Shown: piece after piece, positions 46,551-56,290 of the stretch | Layout of the letters: the number at the start of each line of letters is the position of its first letter | Position numbering within the stretch: position 1 is the first letter of the stretch | The notes under the pieces: model-generated | Told to the model about the DNA's origin: nothing | The model's database searches: none | What the model saw: only the letters and a program-made list of their open reading frames with translations | DNA from: Hippasteria phrygiana | Taxonomy: Eukaryota > Echinodermata > Asteroidea > Valvatida > Goniasteridae | Length of the DNA stretch: 64,000 nt | Assembly (NCBI GenBank): GCA_037893225.1 | Contig: JAZGUH010000025.1 | Coordinates: forward strand, 1-64,000 | Reading direction: 5' to 3' | Program-made: the position numbers and the translations under genes

Positions 46551-47125
46551 TTAACCTCATCGTCTATTTCTTTTTGGTTAGAAACAGACTCTTCTCTCGC
46601 TTTAGTTTGAGTCCTAATAGCTTCTTTCATTCCATAAAACTTTTTTAATTCATCGTTAATCAAAGCAAATTCTTCGTGACTTACATCGCCATCGTCTACA
46701 GCCTGAGACACTAATTCATTTATCGTATTTAATTTTGTTTCGGCTACTACTCTAATCTCATCGTGTTTCTTAGCTTTACCTCTAAACTTTTTACTAAATC
46801 GTTTTAATGCCAAACTTACACCCACGCATCCTATAGCTAATCCTTCTAGCACCACACCTACAGGTATACTAATGATACCAACAACGCTGACTATGCCTAT
46901 GGTACCGGATAAAGCACCTAAACATTCTATAACGGTCTCTGCGTTAGATAAACAGGTAATAATTTTATTATACTTTTTGTGCAACCTTTCTCTCTTATCT
47001 CTCTCGTTAGATATCTCTTTTTGCACTCGTTCGATTTTATTTAACCTAAAGACTGAAGACTCATTCGTTTCTATAGGTGCACTATAATCAACGGGCAATT
47101 TAGGGTAAACGGATTCTGCGGTCAT
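46481..47125 (-). CDS. membrane protein with basic/coiled tail, 214 aa (copy 2)
   Basis: Residue-for-residue the same as the copy-1 protein at 29993-30637: hydrophobic region at about 68-105, then a basic and coiled tail. ATG 47125 follows TACTTTATAAA and lies only 16 bp beyond the stop of the 559-aa gene. This is the ancestral layout without the transposon seen in copy 1. Confidence 0.85.
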   Translation of the reverse strand: MTAESVYPKLPVDYSAPIETNESSVFRLNKIERVQKEISNERDKRERLHKKYNKIITCLSNAETVIECLGALSGTIGIVSVVGIISIPVGVVLEGLAIGCVGVSLALKRFSKKFRGKAKKHDEIRVVAETKLNTINELVSQAVDDGDVSHEEFALINDELKKFYGMKEAIRTQTKAREESVSNQKEIDDEVKKKVVELLAKEKKDLIAKLTTLN

Positions 47126-47141
47126 TTTATAAAGTAGTATA

Positions 47142-48821
47142 TTATTTTAAATTTTTTTGCATGTATACTAGTATCAAAGTACCAACACCCACCAATAATG
47201 TCCACACATGCTCCGCCAACCAACCGACTGACTTACTTAACAACGTGAACAACCAACTCGCGATAGTACCCAAAATACCCGGTAAAGCGGCTAATAACTT
47301 AGCACCCAGCTTTTTTAGCAAATTAGACAAGTTTTTTAAATGATTACTTATCCAACTTTTAACGTTACCTCCTGACGTAGGCGTAGGAGTAACAGGGGTC
47401 GAAGCAGGAACAACCGCCGCACCAGCTGCTGCAGCCGAACCGCCACCCCCACTAAAAACCGCCATCAAAGAAGCAACGATCGTACCTATAACTAAAGCAA
47501 ACGCGGCCAATACACTAGCGATCGTCACACCCTTTTTTCGAAACAGAGTTCCAACCTTTTCTCTTAGCGAGGTATCGCCATCCATCATTTTACTAAACGT
47601 TCCTTTGATTCTAGAGATTTTACTTTTCATTCCTCGTTCATTTTCGCGCACCACTGTCATTCTAGCGGATCTTTCATCATTTAGATCTTTTAATCGATTG
47701 GCTATTTCTCGTCTCTCTTCTTCGCTCGTTGCTTCAGTTAGTTCAGCTTTGGTTTGATTAATTTCATCATCTAACCTTCTTAATCGAGCTAAATTTAATA
47801 CTAACTCACCTTTGTGAGTTTCTAACGCTTTGATTGAACCAGCAATTTCTCTAAGGTTCTTTAATCCTGTAATTTTAGCAATTACTTTTTCTCGTTCAGC
47901 TAATACTTTTTCTCGTTCATCTATTTTAGTTTTTTGTACATCTAATGCAGTTTTTCGTTTAGCTGCTAATTCGCTCGATCTATCTAATGTTTCTATTCGT
48001 CCATCTACTATATTTATTGTTTTATCTAATGCGTTAGCTCGTTCATTTAATTCAGTTTTTCGTCTATCTACTATATTTATTTTTTTAGCTAATGCGTTAG
48101 CTCGTTCATCTAATTCTTTTTCTTGTTTATTTAATAGATCAATTAGTATATTTACTTCTTTATATACTTCTCCATCAAAATCAGGATCTTGTTTCGTTAA
48201 ATCTACGTCTTCTTCTCTCAATACATCTACAATTACTTCTTTTACGATATCGCTGACATCATCGGCCGCTTTTGGAAGTTCACTCATCTCAATATTTTCT
48301 GGGTGTATCTGGCCTAATTCTTGTTGAGGTTTACTAGTTAATCTAGCAGATGCATAATCATCAAAACCAAGATTATATCTGATAAATTCTGCGTCAGTTC
48401 TACCTTGAATAGTGTTTAATTTTAAAAACAAGCGCGGATTTTTTTTTTGTGTTAATTTAACCCATTTCTTTCCTCTATCCCATCTTACAGATAATCCCCC
48501 ATCTTCATCACTTCTAAAATTAGTAGTATCTTCAATACCTGGTGTATATCCAGTAGTCTCATATATAGATTTATAGAAATTGGATAGTTTTTCTTTTACC
48601 AACTCTGTCTTAAGTTGTCCTATTGTTGTAGGGGCATCTTTATTTAGTCTTAACCGATTTTCTAATTCTTCTTGATAATCATCGCCTCTGTCTAATTCTA
48701 AATAAGCATCATCATCGTCTCTGTTTAATTCGAAATCATCATCAGCATCAGCATCAGCTTGTTCGTCTTCTCTGCCTCGACCCATTTCATCCATAGGTAC
48801 AAATTCTCCACCTTCAGCCAT
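47142..48821 (-). CDS. coiled-coil membrane protein, 559 aa (copy 2)
   Basis: Same length and architecture as 27016-28695: acidic N-terminus, central coiled coil of ERANAL and EREKV repeats, a membrane helix near 434-455 and C-terminal hydrophobic helices. Substitutions are scattered, for example THTKIP to TQKKNP near residue 125 and TTALDERK to KTALDVQK in the coiled coil. The frame is intact. ATG 48821 follows CGACTTTATAAA. Confidence 0.85.
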   Translation of the reverse strand: MAEGGEFVPMDEMGRGREDEQADADADDDFELNRDDDDAYLELDRGDDYQEELENRLRLNKDAPTTIGQLKTELVKEKLSNFYKSIYETTGYTPGIEDTTNFRSDEDGGLSVRWDRGKKWVKLTQKKNPRLFLKLNTIQGRTDAEFIRYNLGFDDYASARLTSKPQQELGQIHPENIEMSELPKAADDVSDIVKEVIVDVLREEDVDLTKQDPDFDGEVYKEVNILIDLLNKQEKELDERANALAKKINIVDRRKTELNERANALDKTINIVDGRIETLDRSSELAAKRKTALDVQKTKIDEREKVLAEREKVIAKITGLKNLREIAGSIKALETHKGELVLNLARLRRLDDEINQTKAELTEATSEEERREIANRLKDLNDERSARMTVVRENERGMKSKISRIKGTFSKMMDGDTSLREKVGTLFRKKGVTIASVLAAFALVIGTIVASLMAVFSGGGGSAAAAGAAVVPASTPVTPTPTSGGNVKSWISNHLKNLSNLLKKLGAKLLAALPGILGTIASWLFTLLSKSVGWLAEHVWTLLVGVGTLILVYMQKNLK

Positions 48822-48847
48822 TTTATAAAGTCGTATATTTTATATTT

Positions 48848-49081
48848 TTATGTAGTATTTACCACATTCTGAGGAATTATTCCTTGACTCACCAACCAAG
48901 TAACAGTAGCTAGAGCGCTACCTACCGTAGCGGTGATTTTAATCGTATCTTCTACGTCTAGATTTCCCAAATCGGCGGGCTTAATTTTCAAAAGTTTTTT
49001 ACTCAACATAGTATAACCTACAGTCAACAAACCTATCACAGCGCCGTGATAAAGAGTATTTGCAACGTTTTTCGTATCCAT
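48848..49081 (-). CDS. small conserved membrane protein, 77 aa (copy 2)
   Basis: Counterpart of 26757-26990. It shares LYH-AV, TMLSKKLLKIKPADLG and the GIIPQNVVNTT end. Changes cluster near the N-terminus and around residue 60 (GGALATQT to GSALATVT). Intact. Confidence 0.8.
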   Translation of the reverse strand: MDTKNVANTLYHGAVIGLLTVGYTMLSKKLLKIKPADLGNLDVEDTIKITATVGSALATVTWLVSQGIIPQNVVNTT

Positions 49082-49113
49082 TTTACTTGTACAAACATTT
49101 TTTTTTTTTTTAT

Positions 49114-49554
49114 TTATTCCATTTCTAATAGTTCTTCAACTTTAGGGGTTGAAGTTGCGATTGTAACTCCTACCCCCTCCTCTCGCTGTGAATCTACAGG
49201 TTTACTCTTTTTAAACGCGAGATATCCAATTCCTAAAACAACCAAACCAACTATCGCATATCCCCAGCTCGGAATGTCTCTCATCATTAGCGATGGCGTT
49301 TGCTGGGGAGCTTCTTCTTCTATACTTTGCATTTTTTGTATTTGTTCTTTCATCTTTCTATTTCTTTCGGCTAGTTTTTTACCTTGTTCTACTCTTTTAG
49401 GGTCTTTTGCTCTTTTTTTTGTGACTCTTGATAGAGCCGGCTGAGCCGGCTCTTGGGGAGGCAGGGGAGGCTCTTGAGGAGTCTCTTGGGGAGGCTCTTG
49501 GGGAGGCTGAGGGGTCTCTGATACTTGATCCGTCGTTGTCGTTTCTAGACTCAT
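49114..49554 (-). CDS. proline/glutamine-rich membrane protein, 146 aa (copy 2)
   Basis: Counterpart of 26280-26726 with fewer PQE repeats at the N-terminus and a small insertion (REEGVGV) after the membrane segment. The basic KRAKDPKRVEQGKKLAE block and the helix WGYAIVGLVVLGIGYLAF are unchanged. It overlaps the upstream gene by 158 bp. Confidence 0.8.
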   Translation of the reverse strand: MSLETTTTDQVSETPQPPQEPPQETPQEPPLPPQEPAQPALSRVTKKRAKDPKRVEQGKKLAERNRKMKEQIQKMQSIEEEAPQQTPSLMMRDIPSWGYAIVGLVVLGIGYLAFKKSKPVDSQREEGVGVTIATSTPKVEELLEME

Positions 49555-50092
49555 CTTTTATAATAATACTACTATTATTTGTAACGCTATTATTACTACT
49601 ATCTACCTGTAAATGTTTAGTCGTAATCAACATAGCCACCAAAGGAGATAAATAAACCCCATAATTGTAATGCACTTCGCAAAGTAAACTGGACAAGCTG
49701 CTAGAAATAACGGGATCTTTTTCTAGGTCGTTGATAAGGGCTTCTTCAGAATCTAAACAAAGTTTATAACCGAATGGTGAAGCCAGCGGCAAAGTCGCGC
49801 CTAAAGCTTTTGCGTAACAGGTCAACACGCAGCTCCCCAAACTGACTATCATTTCTTTACCGAGCTTGGCTTCATATCTTTTATATAGCTTTTCTTGTTT
49901 TTCCACAGTCAAGCCCTCTATTTCATTGGCGGAGTATTCTTTACCGAAATATTTTTTAGAATCACCAGAAGCAACTACACCCAAAAGTCTATTTTTAGGT
50001 ATAGTTGCTTCTGGGGTTATCGCGGGTGTAGCAGCTACTATTGGATGAGGTTCTTGAGATAACGTGCTTAGAGATTCTATCGACTTGCTCAT
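49397..50092 (-). CDS. conserved Polinton protein, 231 aa (copy 2)
   Basis: Counterpart of the 240-aa protein. The domain at about 35-160 is nearly unchanged (two substitutions around YSANEIEGL). The Thr-rich N-terminal segment and the SPR repeat tail are shorter. The tail is overprinted on the 146-aa gene. Confidence 0.8.
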   Translation of the reverse strand: MSKSIESLSTLSQEPHPIVAATPAITPEATIPKNRLLGVVASGDSKKYFGKEYSANEIEGLTVEKQEKLYKRYEAKLGKEMIVSLGSCVLTCYAKALGATLPLASPFGYKLCLDSEEALINDLEKDPVISSSLSSLLCEVHYNYGVYLSPLVAMLITTKHLQVDSSNNSVTNNSSIIIKDESRNDNDGSSIRDPSASPRASPRDSSRASPASPRAGSAGSIKSHKKKSKRP

Positions 50093-50207
50093 TTAAAATA
50101 GAACTATATTTTTTAATCTTATTTCTACAAGAAATATAATCGTAAGAAAATAAAGATAAGTTGATGGCTATTACTAGTTTTAATAATAGGTCTAGATATT
50201 CTATCAT
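49995..50207 (-). CDS. small membrane-anchored protein, 70 aa (copy 2)
   Basis: Counterpart of 25621-25848. The first 60 residues, including the hydrophobic helix, are identical. The tail lacks a short Tyr/Asn stretch because the overlapping gene lost a few codons. Unknown function. Confidence 0.55.
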   Translation of the reverse strand: MIEYLDLLLKLVIAINLSLFSYDYISCRNKIKKYSSILNEQVDRISKHVISRTSSNSSCYTRDNPRSNYT

Positions 50208-50403
50208 ATTTTATAGATGACTAGATAATCTGTAGATCATCTAACAGTTATCTGTAGATCATCTAACAGTTATCTATAGATCATCTATCAGTTATCTAAC
50301 AGGTATCTATTAGTTATCTAACAGTTATCTATAAACCATCTATAAACCATCTATAAATCATCTAATAGATCAACTACAGTTCATCTATAGATCAACTATA
50401 GAT
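50208..50403 (-). repeat. GATCTATAG/GATAACTGTTA repeat (copy 2)
   Basis: The same degenerate 11/22-bp array as in copy 1, but about 45 bp longer between the ATPase stop and the next ATG, showing copy-number change since the two elements split. Confidence 0.75.
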
Positions 50404-51030
50404 CAACTGCCAACAGACAGGAGGATCAGTTTTTACCAATAATTTACTAAAAGGCACATCTCTTAAAATCTTTTTAATTCTCGATCTTTCTTCTAGGGGC
50501 ACCGCATCATTTTCATCAAGACATTGATCGAAACTATTTTTATCTTTGCAATAGAACAATACGACAAATGCAGTTTGAGCTCTAAAATCTGTCATTACGC
50601 AATTATACTTTTGAGTCATCAACCAACAGTAGTGATTGTCATGCCTACCGCTAAACGCCAATTTCGTTAAAACGCAAGTGTTTTTCCCGAGCGCCGCCTT
50701 ACGATATTTTATGTCTTGTTCCGAGCTACAATCGTCAATCAAAAATAGAACGTGCGATCCTTTAAATCGAGCTCTATAAAATTCTAAAGCTTCGTTGAGA
50801 GACACCTTTTCTACCTCTAAATCGCATAGGTATATCTCGGGGTCTAACCACAACCAACGTCTCTCGCGATAAGTCTTGTTGTTACTCAACGTAGGACAAA
50901 TAACTACGATATTTTCAAAGTGATCTTTATACTCAGTTTCTAATAGATCTAAAATATATTTGGTTTTGCCCGAATTAGTCCTACCGCATACTAGCGCGCA
51001 GTGTGGTGTTTTTGGAAACGTTTTATGCAT
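50392..51030 (-). CDS. ATP: A32-like (FtsK/HerA) DNA packaging ATPase, 212 aa, intact
   Basis: Walker A GRTNSGKT at residues 16-23 and Walker B VLFLIDD at 94-100 after a hydrophobic strand. An FSGRHDNHYCWLMTQ block follows, which fits the sensor/arginine region of this family, and the protein ends LLVKTDPPVCWQLIYS. The length is typical of the short Polinton and virophage ATPases. By family it would drive genome packaging into preformed capsids. ATG 51030 follows TATTAAATAAGC. It lies directly downstream of the capsid gene, as in copy 1. This is the only intact ATPase in the window. Confidence 0.94.
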   Translation of the reverse strand: MHKTFPKTPHCALVCGRTNSGKTKYILDLLETEYKDHFENIVVICPTLSNNKTYRERRWLWLDPEIYLCDLEVEKVSLNEALEFYRARFKGSHVLFLIDDCSSEQDIKYRKAALGKNTCVLTKLAFSGRHDNHYCWLMTQKYNCVMTDFRAQTAFVVLFYCKDKNSFDQCLDENDAVPLEERSRIKKILRDVPFSKLLVKTDPPVCWQLIYS

Positions 51031-51055
51031 TGCTTATTTAATAGTAAAGACTATT

Positions 51056-52333
51056 TTAAGAGTAACTACCGCTAAATCGTCCATCTTCTAGCACCAACTG
51101 ACCATCCATCACCAAGAAAACGTAACATTTTAGAGCACCAGATGCCTCAGCCTCTCTTTCTAAATGGAGAGAAATACCACCACCTACGTCTCCTATTTTC
51201 CTGCCAGAACCGTGACTTTTGTTGTCGTCGGTTACCCTCGTATCTAATCAAAGACCGTAACTAGTGGTTAAATAGGAGCCTAGCGTCATATCGTGCAATT
51301 CTAAGTCTTTGGACACTCTGGCACCAAACTCTGTATTAGAGTCGCCGAAAAACCTGGTAATCTCGTCCCAGTGTTGATAACGCTTCATGCCCTGACTATA
51401 CAATTGATTCGGCTTACCCTCTATCGTAACGTCTACTTTTTCGATCTTTGGATTATAAAAAATTCGAGGATCTTTTTCGCTCGATTCTTTAAATAAAAGA
51501 AGTATACCTTTGAGACTTCTAATGGCTTGATTAAGATTAATGTTCCAAGTAGTATCGGACTTGTTTAGCGTTAAAACCGTATATCTTTGAACTTTTTCGT
51601 ATAGAAAATGAGTTTTACCTCGATATTTTAGTCTGATACTATCTGCCAATGTTTTATTGGTCACCGTTTCAAACTCGAGATCTAACCCCGAAATTTTATA
51701 CTTCGCGTTAGAATCGGTAGATTTTACTACGCTAGCGTGATCGTTAAATGTAAATTCGTAAGTTAGTCTATCTTTGAGTGTCGATGGACTAAAAGGCTGA
51801 TGATCCGTAAGCATTTCAAAATCTAGAGGAATGTAATATCGGTTACCGTAGGCGTTGGCAATCGATTTGTCTTTTCCACCATTCGCGCTAGCAACCCCAT
51901 CGCTAGCGCCGATTCTGAGTTTCGTGACGTTGCTATCTTCAAGCCCTCGATACGCATCGTTCGCGCTGGCTGGTCGCCACATGTCTTTATACGCGTTATA
52001 TACATCGGCATCCGTAAACGCTACGAAATCTTTACCTTCTAGTTTGATTCTTACGCCACTAATTAAATTTCGGGCGACGTTATAATATAGAGTTCTTGCA
52101 TCGTCTTCGTTAGTGCCTTCAGATTCTAAGTCTATATTAAAAGCTAATCGCACTGTACCCGGCACGACTACATCGTCTTGACTCAACATAGGAAATTCAA
52201 CGATCAACAGACTGCCAGCCGACGCGGTACTAGGATTATGAGTAAGAACCAACGATTGCCTCAACCCCTTCAACGCTCTAGGATTTTTTAAACTTCTGTG
52301 TGGATTCAGTTTGCTTCCATAAATTGCGTTCAT
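51056..52333 (-). pseudogene. MCP: major capsid candidate with premature stop (copy 2)
   Basis: Full-length alignment to the copy-1 gene at 23451-24728 without any indel (1278 bp in both). A single G-to-A change turns Trp362 (TGG) into TGA at 51248-51250. The last 63 codons, with the GSGRKIGDVGGG block, remain open in frame after the stop. Upstream changes are few and conservative (for example IDAS to IGAS), so the stop is recent. Readthrough is possible but unsupported. Confidence 0.88.
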
Positions 52334-52370
52334 TTTACTTAACGAAACAAAATAAAAAACAAAAAAACTT

Positions 52371-52784
52371 TTAGACAAACTTATAAACTAAAAATCCTAA
52401 AACAGCAGTGCCTCCTACGATAAATGCAATTTCACCATCTTTTTGACCTTCGCTGGATACGTAAAAGTCTGACAATACAGGTTCACGAGGTAATCTCATA
52501 TCTTCCTTGGTTACTTCGTTATATAGTCTCAACGCATCATCTACATTTCTAAAATCTTTTTGAGCCTTGGCTTCTTTATGTAGTCGATCGTTTAGATAAT
52601 CTAGCATCTTGGTTCTTTGTTCCACCCACTCTTGTTTAGCTTGAGTTAATTTTTCTAAAGCCAAATCATGCCGTTTACGTTCTTCAGCCGGCGATCCACC
52701 CATCATCGAAAATAGAAAGTTCGATCCGCTAAACGCTAAAGCGTTTACAAGAGCTCCACCAACCATCATTAATAAACTCGCCAT
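52371..52784 (-). CDS. small two-membrane-segment Polinton protein, 137 aa (copy 2)
   Basis: Counterpart of 23000-23413 with about five substitutions (for example TRAKQEW to TQAKQEW). The start MASLLMM at 52784, after TTATTAAAA, is used. Both hydrophobic segments are unchanged. Confidence 0.85.
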   Translation of the reverse strand: MASLLMMVGGALVNALAFSGSNFLFSMMGGSPAEERKRHDLALEKLTQAKQEWVEQRTKMLDYLNDRLHKEAKAQKDFRNVDDALRLYNEVTKEDMRLPREPVLSDFYVSSEGQKDGEIAFIVGGTAVLGFLVYKFV

Positions 52785-52807
52785 TTTTAATAAGTCGTTA
52801 AAATAAA
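52785..52807. promoter_or_regulatory. 23-bp bidirectional gap (integrase / 137-aa gene, copy 2)
   Basis: It contains TTTTAATAAGTCGTTAAAATAAA. Compared with copy 1 it lacks about 18 bp, yet both start-codon-adjacent A/T motifs remain. Confidence 0.5.
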
Positions 52808-53815
52808 ATGGAAACAAAACTAAGTAAAATATTTTACAGCCCTAAAGGATATTGGAAAGGTGCAGGCGCTATAAAAAAATTGTCGTTAAAAGCTAACGTA
52901 CCCGAGCCAGACGTTAGAAATTGGTTGAGAAAACAAGCCATGTGGCAAATATATTTACCAGCCCCCAGTTTTATACCGAGACCTACGAGTCTCAATAAGG
53001 TTATAGGGCGGCCTAATGAACAACATCAAGCGGATCTGTTGTATCTACCTCACGATATAGTTAAACGTAAAAGATATAAATACGCGTTGACGATCGTCGA
53101 TGTGGCCACTCGATATAAAGAAGCTGAACCCTTGACGAATAAAACGAGTACTCAAGTTGTAGAGGCGATAAAAAAGATTTACAAAAGATCACCCTTGTCT
53201 TGGCCTCTCACTATAAAAGTAGACCCCGGTACAGAATTTATGGCTGAATTTAATACTTTGATGCGAACTCGTAACGTCGCAGTACAGAAAGGCGAGGTTG
53301 GAAATCATAGAGCTCAAGGTATAGTAGAAAGATTTAATCGTACTTTAGCCGAAAGATTATTCGGTCATCAATACGCTCAAGAAATGTTAGAGCCTACCGA
53401 GCGCAGTCGCGAGTGGGTAAAAAGATTGCCCGATGTCGTAAAAGCGTTAAACGACGAAGAAACTAGATTGATATCGACTATGAAAGGTAAACCGTTAACT
53501 CCTAGAGCGGCTATGTCTCAGTTAGAAATAAAGCAATTGAGTTCCTCGGGGCTCAAGAGCCCCGAAGTCGCGCTAATCGTAAATGACGATATCGTTAGAT
53601 ATCTTTACGCTCCTGGAGAGCTCGAAAAAGACGTTAGAAGAAGAGCTACCGATCCTATTTGGAGCTTAGAAATGTATACGATTAGAAGGAGAACGACAAA
53701 CCCCGGACAGCCCGCGTTGTACTGGCTGACTAACGGCCCCAAGAGATCGTTCGTTAAGAAAGAATTAATGGTCGTTCCGTCAGATACTGAGTTACCACCT
53801 TCTTCAGCGGCGTAA
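52808..53815 (+). CDS. INT: retroviral-type DDE integrase, 335 aa (copy 2)
   Basis: Same D76, D139 and E174 catalytic set as copy 1, with about two conservative differences (Val to Ile near 84, Ile to Val near 211). Intact. It is divergent from the 137-aa gene and convergent with the structural gene, whose stop it overlaps by 12 bp. Confidence 0.95.
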   Translation: METKLSKIFYSPKGYWKGAGAIKKLSLKANVPEPDVRNWLRKQAMWQIYLPAPSFIPRPTSLNKVIGRPNEQHQADLLYLPHDIVKRKRYKYALTIVDVATRYKEAEPLTNKTSTQVVEAIKKIYKRSPLSWPLTIKVDPGTEFMAEFNTLMRTRNVAVQKGEVGNHRAQGIVERFNRTLAERLFGHQYAQEMLEPTERSREWVKRLPDVVKALNDEETRLISTMKGKPLTPRAAMSQLEIKQLSSSGLKSPEVALIVNDDIVRYLYAPGELEKDVRRRATDPIWSLEMYTIRRRTTNPGQPALYWLTNGPKRSFVKKELMVVPSDTELPPSSAA

Positions 53816-55519
53816 AATATCGTAAGCTAGATACCCGAGCGTAGAAACGGCTATTAAACCAACGACTAAAGCCGTTTTTTCTTGTTCGTGTGAGTCTGGC
53901 GGTTGAGTATCTACGCTCGTAGGGAGTGGCGCTGGGAGTACTTGAGTATCTACGACCTCTGAGATTAGAGGTAGCGGAGGTGTAGGGGTTGGTGATGGGT
54001 CTAAATCGTATGATGGATCTAAATCGTCTAAATCGTCTAAATCGTCTAAATCGTCTAAATCGTCTAAATTCTGCTGGGTTACTACACGACTCTTTTTTAC
54101 GGGAGAGGGTGGGTCTGGCGACGTAGCTATGTCGTCTAAATCGTCTAAATTCTGCTGGGTATCTATCTTACTATTTTTTACGGGAGAGGGTGGGGCTGGT
54201 GGCGCAGCTACGACCGTAGGGAGTACGTCTGAGTTCAAGTTGATGTTTAATCCTATCGATGCGTCGGGTGTAGCTATCTGTATATTATTATTATAACCTC
54301 GGTGAATACCGACTAAAAGCTCCATATTTGATGGAATTAAGTACAATCCAGGGCCAATCACAAAGTTTAACGAGCTTCTAGCGTACTGTAAAGAATCTTG
54401 AAATCTGGTTATAGAAGATTCCAAGTCCGTAGGGGTGTTGATGATATCTTCTACTATATTTTCAAATTGTCTTTGCGCATCTAATCCGGTACCTGCAGTT
54501 AGTATACTCGTTTTTGTTTGGGCTTGCGCACCGAGCATGGCATACACGTACGTTCTAATGCTTTCGTTTATTTTTTCTATACCAACGTTGGTAAACGAGC
54601 TCTTCTGACGTATAAAATTTCTAAAACCGAGTCGTACAACGTCCGCGGATTGTCTTATATACGCGAGCGTAATTTTACTATAATGTTTCGCATCGCCCGA
54701 CTCTACAAATCCCATGTAGGTGGCGCCGGGATTCATAGCTTCATAATCGTATTCCCACAATTTATTAGCTGTCACATATTTACCCGTACTCGGGTCATAT
54801 TCAGCCGAAACCTTGTAAAGCTTAATAGGGTTATAATTTTTGCCGGGTACGGGTACAGGTATATCTGGCGAGTACTTGTTTATTTTAAACACATAAAAAT
54901 AAGCGGTACCTAATCCTCCAGAAGTTAAGTCTGCGGTCTGTTTAAAACTCAAGTTTGGATCGACATTAAAATATTGACAAATTTCGCTATAAGCGCCTTT
55001 ATCGATGTTATTGTTTAGATCGTCGAATATATTGTCGTTTGGAATTGGGCATTTTAGAAAGTATAGTATCTTTCTGATCGTGAAATATACGTGAAACTTG
55101 AATAAAGCCGATATTACGGGGTTTTTATGTAGTAACGATTCTAGTCCTACGCCGCAACCAGAAGTCGCGCACCAAAATGCAAAGTTGAGTTGATTTTGAT
55201 AAAACACCATGGGGTCCGATGCGTAACGTTTAACCACTTCGTCGTGTTTTACGTCGGACATTTTATAAGCGATAAATATATCAAATAGTGGAGCGATAAA
55301 ACTCGCGTTTGTGTTGGCGTTTACGATGATGTTAGATTGACCCAAGTGCATGTTCAACGGGGTACTCTCCGGGGTTATCGCTTCGTACTTGTCGTCTTGA
55401 CCTCTAACTAGATTCATTATATCTAGAGCCGGGCGCATCGCTTCGTGCTTGTTGCTAACGCTTTGTGCTTGCGTATGCCCTACGCGGGCAGCTAGATTCG
55501 CGATATCTAGAGCATTCAT
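53804..55519 (-). CDS. Polinton conserved structural/membrane protein, 571 aa (copy 2)
   Basis: Counterpart of the 614-aa protein. It begins at the MNALDIANL methionine (55519, after TAATAAA), so it lacks the first 18 residues of copy 1. The core blocks (NQLNFAFWCATSGCG, SIRTYVYAMLGAQAQT, GYNNNIQIAT) are kept. About 15 residues near 210 are replaced, and the proline/DDL repeat tail is rearranged (more DDL units in a row). The C-terminal membrane helix and RR end are the same. This is one of the more divergent genes between the two copies. Confidence 0.87.
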   Translation of the reverse strand: MNALDIANLAARVGHTQAQSVSNKHEAMRPALDIMNLVRGQDDKYEAITPESTPLNMHLGQSNIIVNANTNASFIAPLFDIFIAYKMSDVKHDEVVKRYASDPMVFYQNQLNFAFWCATSGCGVGLESLLHKNPVISALFKFHVYFTIRKILYFLKCPIPNDNIFDDLNNNIDKGAYSEICQYFNVDPNLSFKQTADLTSGGLGTAYFYVFKINKYSPDIPVPVPGKNYNPIKLYKVSAEYDPSTGKYVTANKLWEYDYEAMNPGATYMGFVESGDAKHYSKITLAYIRQSADVVRLGFRNFIRQKSSFTNVGIEKINESIRTYVYAMLGAQAQTKTSILTAGTGLDAQRQFENIVEDIINTPTDLESSITRFQDSLQYARSSLNFVIGPGLYLIPSNMELLVGIHRGYNNNIQIATPDASIGLNINLNSDVLPTVVAAPPAPPSPVKNSKIDTQQNLDDLDDIATSPDPPSPVKKSRVVTQQNLDDLDDLDDLDDLDDLDPSYDLDPSPTPTPPLPLISEVVDTQVLPAPLPTSVDTQPPDSHEQEKTALVVGLIAVSTLGYLAYDILRR

Positions 55520-55559
55520 TTTATTATAATAAACCAAATATTTTTTTTGTTCTAATAAA
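55520..55559. promoter_or_regulatory. 40-bp bidirectional promoter (c3 / structural gene, copy 2)
   Basis: An A/T-rich gap with TTCTAATAAA abutting the c3 ATG on one side and TTATTATAATAAA abutting the structural-gene ATG on the other. Confidence 0.5.
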
Positions 55560-56258
55560 ATGGAATCGCACGTTTTTGAAATGTTTGATAATGAACAAAC
55601 GTTTAGACTGTCAAAACCTATAGATAACTCTAAGGGAGATTACTGTATGAGTTTAACCAGCGCGATATTAACCGCGGGCTTCTACAACATGGCTAGTAAT
55701 AGCGAAATTAACTATTTTATACATCAAATCGATCCAATCACTGGTAAAAAAACGGGTAGTACGGATGGTAAAATTGATATTCCTGCTGGATATTACGATA
55801 TAGATTGGATAGAAGAGAGACTCAGTAAATTAGTTTGGTTAGAAGTCTCCGTAGATAAACTTAATAAAAAAATATTTTTAAATGTAACGGAAGAAAATAA
55901 CGATCTACGCTTTGATAAAAACATTAAACAATTGTTGGGGATAACGGCCAAAAAGTTAGTTTTTGGCGTAGATTATGTAGGGCATTATAATACAATGCCA
56001 ATCGATGAAATTTTTTTACATTGCGATCAGTTATCTACGTCTAATAATTTCTATAATGGAGGGGGAACGCACTTGCTAGACATTATACCGATAACGAAAA
56101 GAGACGATACGATTGTCGAGCGTGCAAGAATAACCGCTCGTAGACTCGTGGGTGATAAGATAAACCAACTTAGCTTTAGTATCAGAGACCGAGACGGCGA
56201 TTTAATCAATAATCGAGGAAAAAAGATTAGTTTTAACTTGACGATAGGTAAATTTTAA
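55560..56258 (+). CDS. tandem paralogue c3, 232 aa (copy 2)
   Basis: Counterpart of 19380-20078 with about six substitutions. MESHVFEM start, FLHCDQLSTSNNFYNG middle, D-DG-L end. It is the first of three head-to-tail genes separated by about 30 bp, each with the same TTCTAATAAA word before ATG. Confidence 0.85.
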   Translation: MESHVFEMFDNEQTFRLSKPIDNSKGDYCMSLTSAILTAGFYNMASNSEINYFIHQIDPITGKKTGSTDGKIDIPAGYYDIDWIEERLSKLVWLEVSVDKLNKKIFLNVTEENNDLRFDKNIKQLLGITAKKLVFGVDYVGHYNTMPIDEIFLHCDQLSTSNNFYNGGGTHLLDIIPITKRDDTIVERARITARRLVGDKINQLSFSIRDRDGDLINNRGKKISFNLTIGKF

Positions 56259-56290
56259 GCGATTTTTGAAGATTTTTTTGTTCTAATAAA

